Assembly: GCF_016702655.1 (NCBI RefSeq)
Contig: NZ_JADJDO010000004.1
Coordinates: forward strand, 124,001-188,000
Length of the DNA: 64,000 nucleotides
Source: Ideonella sp.
GTDB lineage: Bacteria; Pseudomonadota; Gammaproteobacteria; Burkholderiales; Burkholderiaceae_C
Direction of reading: 5' to 3'
Numbering within the stretch: position 1 is the stretch's first letter; each line of letters opens with the position of its first letter. The position numbers were made by a program, and so were the translations under genes. The notes under the pieces were generated by a model that worked only from the letters and a program-made list of their open reading frames with translations, did not search any database and was not told the DNA's origin. Shown here one piece after another: positions 62,942-64,000 of the stretch.

Positions 62942-64000
62942 ACGACGTTCTCACCCCCACCCGCAAGCCCGGAACGAGCCTGATCGGGCAGCGCATCCCG
63001 AAGATGGATGCACCCGAGAAGGCGAGCGGCAAGACGCGCTACATCCACGACATCGACGTGCCGGGCCAGCTGCATGCAGCGATCCTGCGCTCGACGCGCG
63101 TGCATGCGCTGATCAAGCGCATCGACGTGACGAAGGCGCGCGCGCTGCCCGGCGTGCACGCAGTGCTGACCGCAGCCGACATCCCCGACCAGCGCCCGAT
63201 CGGCGTCGCCAAGGACCACCTGCCGCTGAAACAGGGCCGGGTGCGCAGCGAGCGCGACGAGATCGCCGCGGTCGCAGCCGACAGCGAGGCGATCGCACAG
63301 GCCGCGCTGGCGCTGATCGAGGTCGAGTACGAGGATCTGCCGGTCGTCGCCGACGCCGAAGCCGCGCTCGCCCCCGGCGCGCCGCTGATCCATCCGCCGA
63401 TCGAGGGCGTCAAGGCCGGCGCACCGGTGGGCATCGCCGGCCGCGCCGACAACGTCGCGATGCGCTTCGACTACGCGCACGGCGACGTTGCCACGGGCGA
63501 ACGCGAAAGCGACTTCGTCTTCGAAGACGCCTTCGAACTGCACTACGTGACGCATTGCTGCATGGGCGTCTCGGGCGTGATCGCCGAGTTCGACGCCAAG
63601 GGCAACCTGCTGCTGCATTCGAACACGCAGGTGCCCTTTCTGCACAAGCGCGAGTTCGCCGAGATCCTGGGCATGGACCCGGGGCGCATCCGCATCATCC
63701 AGCCGCCGATCGGCGGCGGCTTCGGCTCCAAGCTCGATATCTACCCGTTCGAGATCATCTGCGTCTACCTCGCGCGCGCGACCGGGCGGCCGGTCAAGCT
63801 CGTCTTCAGCCGCGAAGAGGAGTTCCTCGCCTCGCCGACGCGCCAGCCGGTGCGCCTCACCTTGCGCTCGGGCTGCACCAAGGACGGCACGCTCACCTTC
63901 CGCAGCGTGCACACGCTGCACGACAACGGCGCCTACACCTCGTGGGGGGCGACGACGCCGTTCGTGATGATGCAGACCTTCTCGTCGCTGTACCGCGTGC
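62938..64000 (+). CDS. second molybdenum hydroxylase, molybdopterin-binding subunit (runs off window)
   Basis: The first 354 codons are present. SLIGQRIPKMDAPEKASGKT, then RYIHDIDVPGQLHAAILRST, starts the a/b hammerhead; IQPPIGGGFGSKLDIYPFEI is the first molybdopterin loop and ATGRPVKLVFSREEEFLASP the following conserved helix. It differs clearly from the large subunit at 36349-38682, so the window encodes two distinct hydroxylases. The catalytic Glu and substrate loop lie beyond the right edge. Confidence 0.92.
   Translation, partial: MNDVLTPTRKPGTSLIGQRIPKMDAPEKASGKTRYIHDIDVPGQLHAAILRSTRVHALIKRIDVTKARALPGVHAVLTAADIPDQRPIGVAKDHLPLKQGRVRSERDEIAAVAADSEAIAQAALALIEVEYEDLPVVADAEAALAPGAPLIHPPIEGVKAGAPVGIAGRADNVAMRFDYAHGDVATGERESDFVFEDAFELHYVTHCCMGVSGVIAEFDAKGNLLLHSNTQVPFLHKREFAEILGMDPGRIRIIQPPIGGGFGSKLDIYPFEIICVYLARATGRPVKLVFSREEEFLASPTRQPVRLTLRSGCTKDGTLTFRSVHTLHDNGAYTSWGATTPFVMMQTFSSLYRV

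Overview
The window comes from a GC-rich bacterium, most likely a betaproteobacterium of the Burkholderiales. This rests on extreme third-position GC, the density of branched-chain amino-acid (Liv) type ABC, TRAP and TrpX/ABC_sub_bind-type solute-binding genes, and dispersed C5-G5 intergenic repeats of a kind often seen in Comamonadaceae-like genomes. No rRNA, tRNA, CRISPR array or replication origin was seen. Almost everything is catabolic: transporters, activating enzymes and regulators for aromatic, hydroxy-acid and ketone-like substrates.

Layout. (1) 1-2515: end of a membrane protein, a TrpX-like binding protein, an IS66 transposase fossil and about 0.7 kb with no recognisable gene. (2) 2516-7482: an orphan TPR-LuxR regulator and a translationally coupled pair for a secreted protein and a secreted HExxH metalloprotease-like protein with HAF-type repeats. 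(3) 7749-20518 (minus strand): a roughly 13-kb operon with phenylphosphate-synthase-like PpsA/PpsB and a CBS protein (PpsC-like), one UbiD decarboxylase/carboxylase, UbiX, a UPF0261 protein, a TIGR02444 protein, a broken 4-oxalocrotonate tautomerase and a full Liv-type transporter. A strong sigma-54 promoter and two DmpR/XylR-like upstream sites lie in front of it. A divergent XylR/DmpR-type activator (20812-22522) sits next to it. This looks like a variant of anaerobic phenol (phenolic) carboxylation lacking the multi-subunit phenylphosphate carboxylase.

(4) 22702-24766: a PNPOx-like protein, an HpcH/HpaI aldolase and a GntR regulator, divergent from (5) 24866-33511: TRAP transporter DctPQM, fused indolepyruvate-type ferredoxin oxidoreductase, FAD-linked D-2-hydroxyacid dehydrogenase and an alpha/beta hydrolase. 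Together they suggest import and oxidation of a 2-hydroxy acid to a 2-oxo acid and then an acyl-CoA. (6) 33614-49065: a TetR regulator, CoxG-like protein, three-subunit molybdenum hydroxylase, second Liv transporter, HyuA/HyuB carboxylase/hydrolase pair and an AMP-forming ligase. The same TetR-like operator sequence lies at 34276 and 43278.

(7) 49075-49320: a G-only tract that is probably an assembly artefact, followed by a near-identical second copy of the alpha/beta hydrolase. (8) 50498-64000: a GntR-led operon of tightly overlapping genes: thiolase, AMP-ligase, HyuA, HyuB, acyl-CoA dehydrogenase, a two-subunit B12 acyl-CoA mutase with a non-classical substrate pocket, and a second molybdenum hydroxylase that runs off the window. 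HyuAB, CoA ligase and thiolase is the logic of ketone catabolism by ATP-dependent carboxylation (as in acetophenone degradation).

Several genes carry single-base frameshifts (12711, 14315, 21840, 26120, 48925-48990). Together with the G tract this suggests consensus errors in the assembly rather than wholesale decay, so affected genes are described by their reconstructed product.
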